Below are positions 47,876-61,800 of a stretch of DNA of 64,000 nucleotides, one piece after another. The DNA lies in assembly GCF_040958095.1 (NCBI RefSeq), contig NC_091220.1, positions 342,042 to 406,041 of the forward strand. The letters run 5' to 3'. The translations under genes and the position numbers were made by a program. The notes beneath the pieces were generated by a model. That model was not told the origin of the DNA, did no database searches, and worked only from the letters and a program-made list of their open reading frames with translations. Source of the DNA: Procambarus clarkii (taxonomy: Eukaryota; Arthropoda; Malacostraca; Decapoda; Cambaridae). Each line of letters begins with the position of its first letter. The stretch's first letter is position 1.

Positions 47876-49882
47876 AGCAAGCCTGACCCGATTAGAAGGT
47901 CTAGCAGAAATTGAGGTAATAACGCATATGTAAAATAGTTGCTTGGATATGTGTAACAGTTCGAGATTATGGGCAATGCAGAAGAAAATAGATAAATGAC
48001 TGGCTAGGAGATGTGGACATTTTGCTGGAGGCGTGAGGCTCGCTTCTGGAGGACCTTGACCTCACTTGAGTGCCAGACATCGCAGGGGGAAGCCGCGCTC
48101 CGTTTGAGCTCCCATCAGAAGGGAACCCCTAGTGATATATCTCGAGGAGAAGAGAAGTGTGTAGACGTGCCAGCTGTGGAACCGAGCTGGGAACGTTGTG
48201 GTCTCAAGTCCTGGTCGAAGAAGAGAGTATCAAGCCGGCCAGAGACATTATTGTGGGCCGTGGGAGCGCCCTGACCAGACGCCGTCAGAGGGAAAGCGCC
48301 CTCGATCAGTTAATCTGTGGTAAGCACGAGATACGCCAGTTCATAGTGATTGCTTGTAGTTGGTCGTGTGCCCAGCGACAGTAGCAATGTTTATTTATAG
48401 GTTAGACATGTTTTAATAAGGCAGAAGGCCTGAGATAGGAGAGTGAAGAGGGAGGAGCACGGAGCGACGTCCGTCCACTCTGAGCTCTGACGGACGACTG
48501 AGGGAGCCCGGCTCCGGATGGAGGAAGACCCTCCCAGCGAGTGAGGACCGCCGCCAGGCGAGGTGGAGTATGGACCCGCCCAAAACGGGGGAGTCCACTC
48601 TCACTGTATGTAGAGAACAGATAGAGGTTTGAGGCAAGCATATTGTGTGGTTATTTTTGTTTATGTGTTAAAGGGGAACATTTTATTGGAGTGTCGATGG
48701 GTTGCAGGTTTGTTCTTTGGGGAAGAAGTTGCTGAGAACTTCGAAGCCAGCAGATGATGTAGCTGATGAGACTCCAAGGTAGTGGAGCAGAGGACCTCGA
48801 GCTGTGAGGAGAAGCAGCAGTGAAGAGGAGTGTCACGTGCTTCTGTAGAGGTGGTGTAGCAGCCAAGAGAGCTGTGGAAGAACCTAACAGAAGGGTGAAG
48901 CACCGTAGTTGCACAAGGAAACTTCATGATAGCAGCCTGGAGGAGCTGCAGAGGATCCTGGTAGTGAAGCCCGGAAGAACCTAAGGATATTAGGGTTGTG
49001 AACTTCCAGAGGTGGAAGGGGAAGTTCTGGTGGATTACTTGTAGGGAGTTGATAGTGTTTGGTTGTCAGTAGCGTGCAAGACGCAGTGAGAGGTGAGTGA
49101 CTGTTGGCATTCTTATGTCAAGGAGTGATTTATTCTGAAGCTTAGAGTTGCAGTCGTAGGCTTGATTACCTACAGATGTATGTGCTCGAGGACTGACAGT
49201 GATCGATTAATCATTGTTGTGTATCAATGAACATTTATACTGGTATATGTTATTGCATTCAAATGCTGATTTTCTATATATACATTATCTTGCTGATAGT
49301 GCAACAGTGTGTAGGCTTGACCAACTTGAGGAGGTTAATAGTATCAGGTGGTGAACCAGGAGTTGGGATACCACTTGATAAGCTGATAATAGAGTTCTGA
49401 TGGTATTGGAGTGCAGCCTGATTGTGATATTATAGAGTATAGGATTCATTATTATTATATGTGTGTATGTATCGTGTATGTGCTTTGTTCAGTAAATGTG
49501 TCACAATTTGCTGGTGTTTGCCCTTGTCCTAGTGAGGCTTCCCAGGAGGTAGTAAAGAAGGAGAGAGAGAGAGAAAGAACCATGAACCACTGCTGTGGAC
49601 AGGGTAGGAGGTAATACTAGTAAGTCATAGGGGGATTGAGGAGATCATATCTTATCTAAGGAGAGAGTGGGGAGTCACAGCGGCTCGAGTGGGTGTGTGC
49701 ACGTGACAACGAGGCTAAGTGTTGGAGCCGCATCCCCTAAACGTGTGACGTTGAGCCCCTCTCCAAGAGCCAGAAGCGCCAGGGGTGATCTCCTAGTATA
49801 AGCACTCTACCGAGTTGTGGGTTGGGTTGTCCGTAGAGAAGGATCAACGACGACAAGACCAACCAACCCACAGTCTATAAGA
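47823..49882 (+). repeat. 3' LTR of element C
   Basis: 2060 bp, TGTTATGATCTC to CTATAAGA, a direct repeat of 42312-44365 and nearly identical to solo LTR B (the only difference noticed is C for G in the first dozen bases). Contains the GA microsatellite (about 49558-49577) and a TCTATATATACATT stretch (about 49273). Confidence 0.93.
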
Positions 49883-49886
49883 TTAC
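49883..49886. repeat. Target-site duplication TTAC, right of element C
   Basis: Partner of 42308-42311; the monomer continues GTAATATC in phase. Confidence 0.8.
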
Positions 49887-52800
49887 GTAATATCAAACTA
49901 CATGAAAAACGTGAAAAAAGTCACTATATAACCATATTTGAGGATTTTAACTTCAAACGATAGAGCGAGGTTTCGTATTATTTAGATCCAAGAAAAGACA
50001 CATGACAATGTTGTTTCCAATACAAATGATAAAAAACAATGTGTTTTCATTAGAATTAACTATAATGTTCTTGATTTTCCTTTTATATTAACGATGGAAG
50101 ATGTACACGTAAAACCGCTCTAATCCGGCTGAAACGTCGATATATGCAATAAAAACCGAACTTCTCCCCTTTTCAATATCTTACTCAGTATTTTAACGAA
50201 AAACAAATAGATGATTGAAAATGAAGTATTTAAGGTTATTATCTAATCAATTATGTGTTTGCATCATTTTTATCGTATATATATATGAATTAATACCCAT
50301 GGACGGAAAATTCACAAAAACGTGGAAAACGGCAAAATATTGCCTAATTCGATGATATTTTGTTTAAATCACATGAAGGAAAAGGAGATGATAAACGTTA
50401 AAATATTGCTAAATTCGATGATTTTTCGTACGAAGCAAAATGCAAGAAAACTTGCTTAAAATGCAATATTATGCGAAATTCTGAGATTTGAAGGCCAAAT
50501 CACATATCGTTATACTACATGAAATTGTATCGAAATATTGGTAAAAATGAATATATTTACGTAATATCAAACTACATGAAAAACGTGAAAAAAGTCACTA
50601 CATAACCATATTTGAGGATTTTAACTTCAAATCATAGAGCGAGGTTTCGTATTATTTAGTTCCAAGACAAGACATATGACAATGTTGTTTCCAATACAAA
50701 TGATAAAAAACAATGTGTTTTCATTAGAATTAACTATAATGTTCTTGATTTTCCGTTTATATTAACGAGGGAAGATGTACACGTAAAACCGCTCTAATCC
50801 GGCTGAAACGTCGATATATGCAATAAAAACCGAACTTCTCCCCTTTTCAATATCTTACTCAGTATTTTAACGAGAAACAAATAGATGATTGAAAATGAAG
50901 TATTTAAGGTTATTATCTAATCAATTATGTGTTTGCATCATTTTTGTCGTATATATATGAATTAAAACCCATGGACTGAAAATTCACAAAAACGTGGAAA
51001 ACGGCAAAATATTGCCTAATTCGATGATATTTTGTTTAAATCACATGAAGGAAAAGGAGATGATAAACGTCAAAATATTGCTATATTCGATGATTTTTCG
51101 TACGAAACAAAATGCAAGAAAACTTGCTTAAAATGCAATATTAAGCGAAATTCTGAGATTTGAAGGCCAAATCACATATCGTGATACTACATGAAATAGT
51201 ATCGAAATATTGGTAAAAATGAATATATTTACGTAATATCAAACTACATGAAAAACGTGAAAAAAGTCACTATATAACCATATTTGAGGATTTTAACTTC
51301 AAATGATAGAGCGAGGTTTCGTATTATTTAGATCCAAGAAAAGACATATGACAATGTTGTTTCCAATACAAATGATAAAAAACAATGTGTTTTCATTAGA
51401 ATTAACTATAATGTTCTTGATTTTCCTTTTATATTAACGATGGAAGATGTACACGTAAAACCGCTCTAATCCGGCTGAAACGTCGATATATGCAATAAAA
51501 ACCGAACTTCTCCCCTTTTCAATATCTTACTCAGTATTTTAACGAGAAACAAATAGATGATTGAAAATGAAGTATTTAAGGTTATTATCTAATCAATTAT
51601 GTGTTTGCATCATTTTTGTCGTATATATATGAATTAAAACCCATGGACTGAAAATTCACAAAAACGTGGAAAACGGCAAAATATTGCCTAATTCGATGAT
51701 ATTTTGTTTAAATCACATGAAGGAAAAGGAGATGATAAACGTCAAAATATTGTTATATTCGATGATTTTTCGTACGAAACAAAATGCAAGAAAACTTGCT
51801 TAAAATGCAATATTAAGCGAAATTCTGAGATTTGAAGGCCAAATCACATATCGTGATACTACATGAAATAGTATCGAAATATTGGTAAAAATGAATATAT
51901 TTACGTAATATCAAACTACATGAAAAACGTGAAAAAAGTCACTATATAACCATATTTGAGGATTTTAACTTCAAATCATAGAGCGAGGTTTCGTATTATT
52001 TAGATCCAAGAAAAGACACATGACAATGTTGTTTCCAATACAAATGATAAAAAACAATGTGTTTTCATTAGAATTAACTATAATGTTCTTGATTTTCCTT
52101 TTATATTAACGATGGAAGATGTACACGTAAAACCGCTCTAATCCGGCTGAAACGTCGATATATGCAATAAAAACCGAACTTCTCCCCTTTTCAATATCTT
52201 ACTCAGTATTTTAACGAGAAACAAATAGATGATTGAAAATGAAGTATTTAAGGTTATTATCTAATCAATTATGTGTTTGCATCATTTTTATCGTATATAT
52301 ATATGAATTAATACCCATGGACGGAAAATTCACAAAAACGTGGAAAACGGCAAAATATTGCCTAATTCGATGATATTTTGTTTAAATCACATGAAGGAAA
52401 AGGAGATGATAAACGTTAAAATATTGCTAAATTCGATGATTTTTCGTACGAAGCAAAATGCAAGAAAACTTGCTTAAAATGCAATATTATGCGAAATTCT
52501 GAGATTTGAAGGCCAAATCACATATCGTGATACTACATGAAATAGTATCGAAATATTGGTAAAAATGAATATATTTACGTAATATCAAACTACATGAAAA
52601 ACGTGAAAAAAGTCACTATATAACCATATTTGAGGATTTTAACTTCAAATCATAGAGCGAGGTTTCGTATTATTTAGTTCCAAGACAAGACATATGACAA
52701 TGTTGTTTCCAATACAAATGATAAAAAACAATATGTTTTCATTAGAATTAACTATAATGTTCTTGATTTTCCTTTTATATTAACGATGGAAGATGTACAC

Positions 52801-55800
52801 GTAAAACCGCTCTAATCCGGCTGAAACGTCGATATATGCAATAAAAACCGAACTTCTCCCCTTTTCAATATCTTACTCAGTATTTTAACGAGAAACAAAT
52901 AGATGATTGAAAATGAAGTATTTAAGGTTATTATCTAATCAATTATGTGTTTGCATCATTTTTGTCGTATATATATGAATTAAAACCCATGGACTGAAAA
53001 TTCACAAAAACGTGGAAAACGGCAAAATATTGCCTAATTCGATGATATTTTGTTTAAATCACATGAAGGAAAAGGAGATGATAAACGTCAAAATATTGCT
53101 ATATTCGATGATTTTTCGTACGAAACAAAATGCAAGAAAACTTGCTTAAAATGCAATATTAAGCGAAATTCTGAGATTTGAAGGCCAAATCATATATCGT
53201 GATACTACATGAAATAGTATCGAAATATTGGTAAAAATGAATATATTTACGTAATATCAAACTACATGAAAAACGTGAAAAAAGTCACTATATAACCATA
53301 TTTGAGGATTTTAACTTCAAATCATAGAGCGAGGTTTCGTATTATTTAGATCCAAGAAAAGACATATGACAATGTTGTTTCCAATACAAATGATAAAAAA
53401 CAATGTGTTTTCATTAGAATTAACTATAATGTTCTTGATTTTCCTTTTATATTAACGATGGAAGATGTACACGTAAAACCGCTCTAATCCGGCTGAAACG
53501 TCGATATATGCAATAAAAACCGAACTTCTCCCCTTTTCAATATCTTACTCAGTATTTTAACGAGAAACAAATAGATGATTGAAAATGAAGTATTTAAGGT
53601 TATTATCTAATCAATTATGTGTTTGCATCATTTTTATCGTATATATATGAATTAAAACCCATGGACTGAAAATTCACAAAAACGTGGAAAACGGCAAAAT
53701 ATTGCCTAATTCGATGATATTTTGTTTAAATCACATGAAGGAAAAGGAGATGATAAACGTCAAAATATTGCTATATTCGATGATTTTTCGTACGAAACAA
53801 AATGCAAGAAAACTTGCTTAAAATGCAATATTAAGCGAAATTCTGAGATTTGAAGGCCAAATCACATATCGTGATACTACATGAAATAGTATCGAAATAT
53901 TGGTAAAAATGAATATATTTACGTAATATCAAACTACATGAAAAACGTGAAAAAAGTCACTATATAACCATATTTGAGGATTTTAACTTCAAATCATAGA
54001 GCGAGGTTTCGTATTATTTAGATCCAACAAAAGACATATGACAATGTTGTTTCCAATACAAATGATAAAAAATTATGTGTTTTCATTAGAATTAACTATA
54101 ATGTTCTTGATTTTCCTTTTATATTAACGATGGAAGATGTACACGTAAAACCGCTGTAATCCGGCTGAAACGTCGATATATGCAATAAAAACCGAACTTC
54201 TCCCCTTTTCAATATCTTACTCAGTATTTTAACGAGAAACAATAAGATGATTGAAAATGAAGTATTTAAGGTTATTATCTAATCACTTATGTGTTTGCAT
54301 CATTTTTATCGTATATATATGAATTAAAACCCATGGACTGAAAATTCACAAAAACGTGGAAAACGGCAAAATATTGCCTAATTCGATGATATTTTGTTTA
54401 AATCACATGAAGGAAAAGGAGATGATAAACGTCAAAATATTGCTATATTCGATGATTTTTCGTACGAAACAAAATGCAAGAAAACTTGCTTAAAATGCAA
54501 TATTAAGCGAAATTCTGAGATTTGAAGGCCAAATCACATATCGTGATACTACATGAAATAGTATCGAAATATTGGTAAAAATGAATATATTTACGTAATA
54601 TCAAACTACATGAAAAACGTGAAAAAAGTCACTATATAACCATATTTGAGGATTTTAACTTCAAATCATAGAGCGAGGTTTCGTATTATTTAGATCCAAG
54701 AAAAGACATATGACAATGTTGTTTCCAATACAAATGATAAAAAACAATGTGTTTTCATTAGAATTAACTATAATGTTCTTGATTTTCCTTTTATATTAAC
54801 GATGGAAGATGTACACGTAAAACCGCTCTAATCCGGCTGAAACGTCGATATATGCAATAAAAACCGAACTTCTCCCCTTTTCAATATCTTACTCAGTATT
54901 TTAACGAGAAACAAATAGATGATTGAAAATGAAGTATTTAAGGTTATTATCTAATCAATTATGTGTTTGCATCATTTTTATCGTATATATATGAATTAAA
55001 ACCCATGGACTGAAAATTCACAAAAACGTGGAAAACGGCAAAATATTGCCTAATTCGATGATATTTTGTTTAAATCACATGAAGGAAAAGGAGATGATAA
55101 ACGTCAAAATATTGCTATATTCGATGATTTTTCGTACGAAACAAAATGCAAGAAAACTTGCTTAAAATGCAATATTAAGCGAAATTCTGAGATTTGAAGG
55201 CCAAATCACATATCGTGATACTACATGAAATAGTATCGAAATATTGGTAAAAATGAATATATTTACGTAATATCAAACTACATGAAAAACGTGAAAAAAG
55301 TCACTATATAACCATATTTGAGGATTTTAACTTCAAATCATAGAGCGAGGTTTCGTATTATTTAGATCCAAGAAAAGACATATGACAATGTTGTTTCCAA
55401 TACAAATGATAAAAAACAATGTGTTTTCATTAGAATTAACTATAATGTTCTTGATTTTCCTTTTATATTAACGATGGAAGATGTACACGTAAAACCGCTC
55501 TAATCCGGCTGAAACGTCGATATATGCAATAAAAACCGAACTTCTCCCCTTTTCAATATCTTACTCAGTATTTTAACGAGAAACAAATAGATGATTGAAA
55601 ATGAAGTATTTAAGGTTATTATCTAATCAATTATGTGTTTGCATCATTTTTGTCGTATATATATGAATTAAAACCCATGGACTGAAAATTCACAAAAACG
55701 TGGAAAACGGCAAAATATTGCCTAATTCGATGATATTTTGTTTAAATCACATGAAGGAAAAGGAGATGATAAACGTCAAAATATTGCTATATTCGATGAT

Positions 55801-58800
55801 TTTTCGTACGAAACAAAATGCAAGAAAACTTGCTTAAAATGCAATATTAAGCGAAATTCTGAGATTTGAAGGCCAAATCACATATCGTGATACTACATGA
55901 AATAGTATCGAAATATTGGTAAAAATGAATATATTTACGTAATATCAAACTACATGAAAAACGTGAAAAAAGTCACTATATAACCATATTTGAGGATTTT
56001 AACTTCAAATCATAGAGCGAGGTTTCGTATTATTTAGATCCAAGAAAAGACATATGACAATGTTGTTTCCAATACAAATGATAAAAAACAATGTGTTTTC
56101 ATTAGAATTAACTATAATGTTCTTGATTTTCCTTTTATATTAACGATGGAAGATGTACACGTAAAACCGCTCTAATCCGGCTGAAACGTCGATATATGCA
56201 ATAAAAACCGAACTTCTCCCCTTTTCAATATCTTACTCAGTATTTTAACGAGAAACAAATAGATGATTGAAAATGAAGTATTTAAGGTTATTATCTAATC
56301 AATTATGTGTTTGCATCATTTTTATCGTATATATATGAATTAAAACCCATGGACTGAAAATTCACAAAAACGTGGAAAACGGCAAAATATTGCCTAATTC
56401 GATGATATTTTGTTTAAATCACATGAAGGAAAAGGAGATGATAAACGTCAAAATATTGCTATATTCGATGATTTTTCGTACGAAACAAAATGCAAGAAAA
56501 CTTGCTTAAAATGCAATATTAAGCGAAATTCTGAGATTTGAAGGCCAAATCACATATCGTGATACTACATGAAATAGTATCGAAATATTGGTAAAAATGA
56601 ATATATTTACGTAATATCAAACTACATGAAAAACGTGAAAAAAGTCACTATATAACCATATTTGAGGATTTTAACTTCAAATCATAGAGCGAGGTTTCGT
56701 ATTATTTAGTTCCAAGACAAGACATATGACAATGTTGTTTCCAATACAAATGATAAAAAACAATGTGTTTTCATTAGAATTAACTATAATGTTCTTGATT
56801 TTCCTTTTATATTAACGATGGAAGATGTACACGTAAAACCGCTCTAATCCGGCTGAAACGTCGATATATGCAATAAAAACCGAACTTCTCCCCTTTTCAA
56901 TATCTTACTCAGTATTTTAACGAGAAACAAATAGATGATTGAAAATGAAGTATTTAAGGTTATTATCTAATCAATTATGTGTTTGCATCATTTTTGTCGT
57001 ATATATATGAATTAAAACCCATGGACTGAAAATTCACAAAAACGTGGAAAACGGCAAAATATTGCCTAATTCGATGATATTTTGTTTAAATCACATGAAG
57101 GAAAAGGAGATGATAAACGTCAAAATATTGCTATATTCGATGATTTTTCGTACGAAACAAAATGCAAGAAAACTTGCTTAAAATGCAATATTAAGCGAAA
57201 TTCTGAGATTTGAAGGCCAAATCATATATCGTGATACTACATGAAATAGTATCGAAATATTGGTAAAAATGAATATATTTACGTAATATCAAACTACATG
57301 AAAAACGTGAAAAAAGTCACTATATAACCATATTTGAGGATTTTAACTTCAAATCATAGAGCGATGTTTCGTATTATTTAGATCCAAGAAAAGACATATG
57401 ACAATGTTGTTTCCAATACAAATGATAAAAAACAATGTGTTTTCATTAGAATTAACTATAATGTTCTTGATTTTCCTTTTATATTAACGATGGAAGATGT
57501 ACACGTAAAACCGCTCTAATCCGGCTGAAACGTCGATATATGCAATAAAAACCGAACTTCTCCCCTTTTCAATATCTTACTCAGTATTTTAACGAGAAAC
57601 AAATAGATGATTGAAAATGAAGTATTTAAGGTTATTATCTAGTCAATTATGTGTTTGCATCATTTTTATCGTATATATATGAATTAAAACCCATGGACTG
57701 AAAATTCACAAAAACGTGGAAAACGGCAAAATATTGCCTAATTCGATGATATTTTGTTTAAATCACATGAAGGAAAAGGAGATGATAAACGTCAAAATAT
57801 TGCTATATTCGATGATTTTTCGTACGAAACAAAATGCAAGAAAACTTGCTTAAAATGCAATATTAAGCGAAATTCTAAGATTTGAAGGCCAAATCACATA
57901 TCGTGATACTACATGAAATAGTATCGAAATATTGGTAAAAATGTATATATTTACGTAATATCAAACTACATGAAAAACGTGAAAAAATTCACTATATAAC
58001 CATATTTGAGGATTTTAACTTCAAATCATAGAGCGAGGTTTCGTATTATTTAGATCCAAGAAAAGACATATGACAATGTTGTTTCCAATACAAATGATAA
58101 AAAACAATGTGTTTTCATTAGAATTAACTATAATGTTCTTGATTTTCCTTTTATATTAACGATGGAAGATGTACACGTAAAACCGCTCTAATCCGGCTGA
58201 AACGTCGATATATGCAATAAAAACCGAACTTCTCCCCTTTTCAATATCTTACTCAGTATTTTAACGAGAAACAAATAGATGATTGAAAATGAAGTATTTA
58301 AGGTTATTATCTAATCACTTATGTGTTTGCATCATTTTTATCGTATATATATGAATTAAAACCCATGGACTGAAAATTCACAAAAACGTGGAAAACGGCA
58401 AAATATTGCCTAATTCGATGATATTTTGTTTAAATCACATGAAGGAAAAGGAGATGATAAACGTCAAAATATTGCTATATTCGATGATTTTTCGTACGAA
58501 ACAAAATGCAAGAAAACTTGCTTAAAATGCAATATTAAGCGAAATTCTGAGATTTGAAGGCCAAATCACATATCGTGATACTACATGAAATAGTATCGAA
58601 ATATTGGTAAAAATGAATATATTTACGTAATATCAAACTACATGAAAAACGTGAAAAAAGTCACTATATAACCATATTTGAGGATTTTAACTTCAAATCA
58701 TAGAGCGAGGTTTCGTATTATTTAGTTCCAAGACAAGACATATGACAATGTTGTTTCCAATACAAATGATAAAAAACAATGTGTTTTCATTAGAATTAAC

Positions 58801-61800
58801 TATAATGTTCTTGATTTTCCTTTTATATTAACGATGGAAGATGTACACGTAAAACGGCTCTAATCCGGCTGAAACGTCGATATATGCAATAAAAACCGAA
58901 CTTCTCCCCTTTTCAATATCTTACTCAGTATTTTAACGAGAAACAAATAGATGATTGAAAATGAAGTATTTAAGGTTATTATCTAATCAATTATGTGTTT
59001 GCATCATTTTTATCGTATATATATGAATTAAAACCCATGGACTGAAAATTCACAAAAACGTGGAAAACGGCAAAATATTGCCTAATTCGATGATATTTTG
59101 TTTAAATCACATGAAGGAAAAGGAGATGATAAACGTCAAAATATTGCTATATTCGATGATTTTTCGTACGAAACAAAATGCAAGAAAACTTGCTTAAAAT
59201 GCAATATTAAGCGAAATTCTAAGATTTGAAGGCCAAATCACATATCGTGATACTACATGAAATAGTATCGAAATATTGGTAAAAATGTATATATTTACGT
59301 AATATCAAACTACATGAAAAACGTGAAAAAATTCACTATATAACCATATTTGAGGATTTTAACTTCAAATCATAGAGCGAGGTTTCGTATTATTTAGATC
59401 CAACAAAAGACATATGACAATGTTGTTTCCAATACAAATGATAAAAAATTATGTGTTTTCATTAGAATTAACTATAATGTTCTTGATTTTCCTTTTATAT
59501 TAACGATGGAAGATGTACACGTAAAACCGCTCTAATCCGGCTGAAACGTCGATATATGCAATAAAAACCGAACTTCTCCCCTTTTCAATATCTTACTCAG
59601 TATTTTAACGAGAAACAAATAGATGATTGAAAATGAAGTATTTAAGGTTATTATCTAATCACTTATGTGTTTGCATCATTTTTATCGTATATATATGAAT
59701 TAAAACCCATGGACTGAAAATTCACAAAAACGTGGAAAACGGCAAAATATTGCCTAATTCGATGATATTTTGTTTAAATCACATGAAGGAAAAGGAGATG
59801 ATAAACGTCAAAATATTGCTATATTCGATGATTTTTCGTACGAAACAAAATGCAAGAAAACTTGCTTAAAATGCAATATTAAGCGAAATTCTGAGATTTG
59901 AAGGCCAAATCACATATCGTGATACTACATGAAATAGTATCGAAATATTGGTAAAAATGAATATATTTACGTAATATCAAACTACATGAAAAACGTGAAA
60001 AAAGTCACTATATAACCATATTTGAGGATTTTAACTTCAAATGATAGAGCGAGGTTTCGTATTATTTAGATCCAAGAAAAGACATATGACAATGTTGTTT
60101 CCAATACAAATGATAAAAAACAATGTGTTTTCATTAGAATTAACTATAATGTTCTTGATTTTCCTTTTATATTAACGATGGAAGATGTACACGTAAAACC
60201 GCTCTAATCCGGCTGAAACGTCGGTATATGCAATAAAAACCGAACTTCTCCCCTTTTCAATATCTTACTCAGTATTTTAACGAAAAACAAATAGATGATT
60301 GAAAATGAAGTATTTAAGGTTATTATCTAATCAATTATGTGTTTGCATCATTTTTGTCGTATATATATGAATTAAAACCCATGGACTGAAAATTCACAAA
60401 AACGTGGAAAACGGCAAAATATTGCCTAATTCGATGATATTTTGTTTAAATCACATGAAGGAAAAGGAGATGATAAACGTCAAAATATTGCTATATTCGA
60501 TGATTTTTCGTACGAAACAAAATGCAAGAAAACTTGCTTAAAATGCAATATTAAGCGAAATTCTGAGATTTGAAGGCCAAATCACATATCGTGATACTAA
60601 ATGAAATAGTATCGAAATATTGGTAAAAATGAATATATTTACGTAATATCAAACTACATGAAAAACGTGAAAAAAGTCACTATATAACCATATTTGAGGA
60701 TTTTAACTTCAAATGATAGAGCGAGGTTTCGTATTATTTAGATCCAAGAAAAGACATATGACAATGTTGTTTCCAATACAAATGATAAAAAACAATGTGT
60801 TTTCATTAGAATTAACTATAATGTTCTTGATTTTCCTTTTATATTAACGATGGAAGATGTACACGTAAAACCGCTCTAATCCGGCTGAAACGTCGATATA
60901 TGCAATAAAAACCGAACTTCTCCCCTTTTCAATATCTTACTCAGTATTTTAACGAGAAACAAATAGATGATTGAAAATGAAGTATTTAAGGTTATTATCT
61001 AATCAATTATGTGTTTGCATCATTTTTATCGTATATATATATGAATTAATACCCATGGACGGAAAATTCACAAAAACGTGGAAAACGGCAAAATATTGCC
61101 TAATTCGATGATATTTTGTTTAAATCACATGAAGGAAAAGGAGATGATAAACGTTAAAATATTGCTAAATTCGATGATTTTTCGTACGAAGCAAAATGCA
61201 AGAAAACTTGCTTAAAATGCAATATTATGCGAAATTCTGAGATTTGAAGGCCAAATCACATATCGTGATACTACATGAAATAGTATCGAAATATTGGTAA
61301 AAATGAATATATTTACGTAATATCAAACTACATGAAAAACGTGAAAAAAGTCACTATATAACCATATTTGAGGATTTTAACTTCAAATCATAGAGCGAGG
61401 TTTCGTATTATTTAGTTCCAAGACAAGACATATGACAATGTTGTTTCCAATACAAATGATAAAAAACAATGTGTTTTCATTAGAATTAACTATAATGTTC
61501 TTGATTTTCCGTTTATATTAACGAGGGAAGATGTACACGTAAAACCGCTCTAATCCGGCTGAAACGTCGATATATGCAATAAAAACCGAACTTCTCCCCT
61601 TTTCAATATCTTACTCAGTATTTTAACGAGAAACAAATAGATGATTGAAAATGAAGTATTTAAGGTTATTATCTAATCAATTATGTGTTTGCATCATTTT
61701 TGTCGTATATATATGAATTAAAACCCATGGACTGAAAATTCACAAAAACGTGGAAAACGGCAAAATATTGCCTAATTCGATGATATTTTGTTTAAATCAC

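Larger units (their letters stand above)
42312..49882 (+). mobile_element. Element C: full-length non-autonomous LTR retrotransposon (Gag-Pro only)
   Basis: A 7571-bp insertion on the plus strand: 5' LTR 42312-44365, primer-binding site 44369-44387, leader to 44500, Gag-Pro ORF 44501-47551, pol remnant 47694-47798, purine tract 47804-47822, 3' LTR 47823-49882, all within a TTAC duplication. The LTRs differ at three places seen by eye (a 6-bp indel near 42613 and two substitutions near 43932 and 44340), so the insertion is young. No reverse transcriptase or integrase domain is visible. Its left satellite flank carries the same private variants as the left flank of solo LTR B, and the insertion phase and TSD are the same, so B and C look like two descendants of one insertion. 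Confidence 0.92.

Noticed and set aside
34207-49882. B and C as two independent insertions at a hot spot
   Set aside because: Kept only as the alternative: shared private variants in the left flanking monomers and the LTR states favour common descent.
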